DNA of 64,000 nt from Planctomycetota bacterium. GTDB lineage: Bacteria; Planctomycetota; Planctomycetia; Gemmatales; Gemmataceae. The position numbers and the translations under genes were made by a program. The stretch lies in NCBI GenBank assembly GCA_016873225.1, contig VGXS01000017.1:1-64000 (forward strand). Reading direction: 5' to 3'. The notes below the pieces were generated by a model. That model was not told where the DNA came from. It saw nothing but the letters and a program-made list of their open reading frames with translations, and made no database searches. The first letter of the stretch is position 1. Every line of letters begins with the position of its first letter. This document shows, piece by piece, positions 62,257 to 64,000 of the stretch.

Positions 62257-64000
62257 GGGTGGGTCTCCGCGGTAGGGTGGGCCGATGCGTCGCCGTGGGC
62301 ATGGTTGGCGTCGAACGCCGGGCTTTCCGGGTCGTCGGGGTCGATGGAAACGGTCGCCGGCCTGCCCGGTCCGATCAACAGCCGGAAGAGCGCCGGCAGC
62401 ACGAGCAGGGTGCACAGGGTGGAACAGACCAGGCCGCCGATCACGGCGCGGCCGAGCGGCGCCTGCATCTGCGATCCCTCCTCCAGCGCCAGGGCCATGG
62501 GAAGCATGCCGGTGGTCATCGCGCAGGCGGTCATGATGATCGGCCGAAGCCTGCCCGCCGCGCCAACCACCGCCGCCTGGCTGGTGGGCATTCCCTCCCG
62601 CCAGCGGTCGTTCATGAAGGTGATCATCATGACCGAGTTGGAAACCGAAACGCCGATGCACATGATCGATCCCATGAACGACTCGATGTTGAGCGTGGTT
62701 TTGGTGAGGACGAGCGCCGCGGCCACGCCCGTCACCACGCCTGGCACCGCGCCGATGGAAACGAGGGCCAGCTTGGGTGACTGGAAGTAGGCCGTCAGCA
62801 AGACCAGGATCACCGCCACGGCGATCGCCAGGCCGATGCCCAGCGCCTGGAACATTTCGAGCATGGTTCCCGTTTGGCCCCGGCCGACGATGTTGACGCC
62901 CTTGGGAGGCTGGCCGGCCCGGGCGATGGCCTTGTCGACCAGCCTCGAGGCCGTCCCGAGGTCGGTCCCCTCGATGTTGGCGGTGACGCTGATGAACCTC
63001 TGGGAGGAGAACCGGTCGATCTGGCCGGGGGTGACGCCACCCCGCACATCGGCAACATCCCGCAGCATCAGGTTGGTGAAGTTGTTCACCTGCGTCAGGG
63101 GAATGGTCTCGACCTCGCGCGCGGATGTCATCCGCTGGGTTGGAACGAGCACCTCCACCTGATAATCGAAACCCGTCGAGGTGTCCTGCCAGAAGTTGAG
63201 GGCCACATAGCGGCTCGAGTTGGTCGCCACCAGCACCGAGTCGCTGATGTCCTGGGCGCTCATCCCGCTGAGGCCCGCTTTTTCCCTGTCGATGTCGACA
63301 TCCACGGTCGGGTAGTCAAGCGACTGCCGGAACTGGACATCCCGCAGGCAATCGATGCCGGCCATCTCCCTCTGGATTTTTTCGGCGTGCGCCCGCACAT
63401 CGGGAAGCCGCGGCCCGTAAACGACGATTTCCAGCGGCGTCGGGGAACCGAAGCTCATGACATTCGAGACCATGTCGCCGGGCTCGAAACCGAAGGAGAT
63501 GTTCCTCGCCCGCGCCTCGGCCGTGGGCCGGTCGACGCCAAGGCGGGCGAACTCGCCGGCCAGCCAGGGGGCTATCTCCTCGGGGAGGACCTTCCTGAGC
63601 CTCTCGCGCAGCGAATCGAGGGCCACGCCGGATCCCTCGCGGAGCGCCACGCGGAGCATTCCGTCGTCGGGCCCGCGCATGAGGAGGATGATGTTGTTGA
63701 GCCCGAAGTTCGGGGCGATCTGGCCGGCGAAGCCGATGCTGATGTCGATGGCGTCCTTGCCGCACTCCCTCTCGATGATGCCGAGCACCCGCTGGCCCAT
63801 CATTCGGGTGATTTCAAAATTGGTGCCCGGGGGCGGCCTGAACCGCAGCACGAACTGGCCCGAGTCGATGCGCGGGAACAGTTCGGTTCCCAGGCGGCTT
63901 CCGAGCCAGGCCAGTGCCAGCGCCACGCCCGCGAGGTAGGCGGGCACCACGATCCACCTCAGCGCCACGATCCAGCCGGCGAACCTCTCGTAGGCCGCCA
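62253..64000 (-). CDS. RND efflux permease (AcrB/CusA superfamily), C-terminal part, cut by window edge
   Basis: The frame is open to base 64000, so the N-terminal part of this roughly 1,000-residue pump lies outside. What is seen is the second half: a TM segment (WIVVPAYLAGVALALAW), then the porter region beginning LFPRIDSGQFVLRFRPPPGT, and finally a bundle of membrane helices with FQALGIGLAIAVAVILVLLT, FMGSIMCIGVSVSNSVMMIT and LRPIIMTACAMTTGMLPMAL. These blocks are typical of the HAE/HME family. The C-terminal tail is His/Asp-rich (DANHAHGDASAHPTAETHP). The substrate class cannot be told from this half. It is coupled to the adaptor gene. Confidence 0.93.
   Translation of the reverse strand, partial: AAYERFAGWIVALRWIVVPAYLAGVALALAWLGSRLGTELFPRIDSGQFVLRFRPPPGTNFEITRMMGQRVLGIIERECGKDAIDISIGFAGQIAPNFGLNNIILLMRGPDDGMLRVALREGSGVALDSLRERLRKVLPEEIAPWLAGEFARLGVDRPTAEARARNISFGFEPGDMVSNVMSFGSPTPLEIVVYGPRLPDVRAHAEKIQREMAGIDCLRDVQFRQSLDYPTVDVDIDREKAGLSGMSAQDISDSVLVATNSSRYVALNFWQDTSTGFDYQVEVLVPTQRMTSAREVETIPLTQVNNFTNLMLRDVADVRGGVTPGQIDRFSSQRFISVTANIEGTDLGTASRLVDKAIARAGQPPKGVNIVGRGQTGTMLEMFQALGIGLAIAVAVILVLLTAYFQSPKLALVSIGAVPGVVTGVAAALVLTKTTLNIESFMGSIMCIGVSVSNSVMMITFMNDRWREGMPTSQAAVVGAAGRLRPIIMTACAMTTGMLPMALALEEGSQMQAPLGRAVIGGLVCSTLCTLLVLPALFRLLIGPGRPATVSIDPDDPESPAFDANHAHGDASAHPTAETHP

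Noticed and set aside
1..64000. CRISPR arrays, insertion sequences, prophage or integrase genes
   Set aside because: I found no spaced identical repeats, transposase, recombinase or phage structural genes. tssB is a phage-tail-like protein but belongs to type VI secretion.

Overview
The window is high-GC DNA that reads as part of a Planctomycetota chromosome, most likely from the Gemmatales/Isosphaerales group. The evidence is the mix of families: five DUF1559 pilin-like proteins, a DUF1592-type planctomycete cytochrome protein, a ThuA/PVC-type CxxCH heme protein of 1,437 residues, four sulfatases, Gfo/Idh/MocA and sugar-isomerase-like secreted enzymes, and an extracellular protein with an N-terminal LEALEAREVPS motif. 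The genetic code looks standard: TGG is used for Trp and TGA is a common stop. No phage, transposase or CRISPR array was seen.

Layout. 1-1550: a DUF1592 gene running off the left edge and broken by two in-frame TGA codons. 2032-4845: an RluA-type pseudouridine synthase, an overlapping 88-residue protein and an outer-membrane porin. 4898-8838: an MFS transporter, an M81 (MlrC-like) peptidase and a RidA protein, divergent from an RraA-like aldolase. 8850-10699: a DUF4337 membrane protein, an intact type VI sheath gene tssB, a tssC start fused to a DUF1501 tail, and tRNA-Ser(TGA). 10802-19588 (minus strand): a histidine kinase and sigma-54 response regulator followed by two sulfatases and a glycosidase-like lipoprotein. 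A divergent DUF1559 gene at 19769 is preceded by a near-consensus sigma-54 promoter. 20783-26816: PutA, a zinc alcohol dehydrogenase and a DUF5690 transporter, divergent from a PhnZ-like HD oxygenase, which suggests a phosphonate/amino-acid catabolic island.

26880-31511: a DUF1559 protein and a 1,059-residue fusion of a glycosidase-like region, two Calx-beta domains and an esterase. 31554-36268: mfd and an FAD oxidoreductase. 36442-41353: a membrane-anchored caspase-like protein, a sulfatase and a PP2C phosphatase with a degenerate receiver. 41478-45146: a sugar isomerase-like protein, a Gfo/Idh/MocA oxidoreductase and a sulfatase. 45094-51719: rdgB, two proteins of unknown function, a divergent DUF1559 variant, a YheT-type hydrolase and agmatine deiminase. 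51777-57500: the large PVC heme protein, a 42-residue basic protein and an M19 dipeptidase. 57668-60872: two consecutive DUF1559 + lipoprotein pairs. 60886-64000: an RND efflux adaptor and permease, the permease running off the right edge.

The strongest points for follow-up are the kinase/regulator-sulfatase block with its sigma-54 promoter in front of a pilin-like gene, the tssC::DUF1501 deletion fusion, the TGA-interrupted DUF1592 gene, the caspase-like zinc-ribbon membrane protein and the glycosidase/Calx-beta/esterase fusion. No whole system could be shown to be new from sequence reading alone. Promoter and operator calls are pattern matches.
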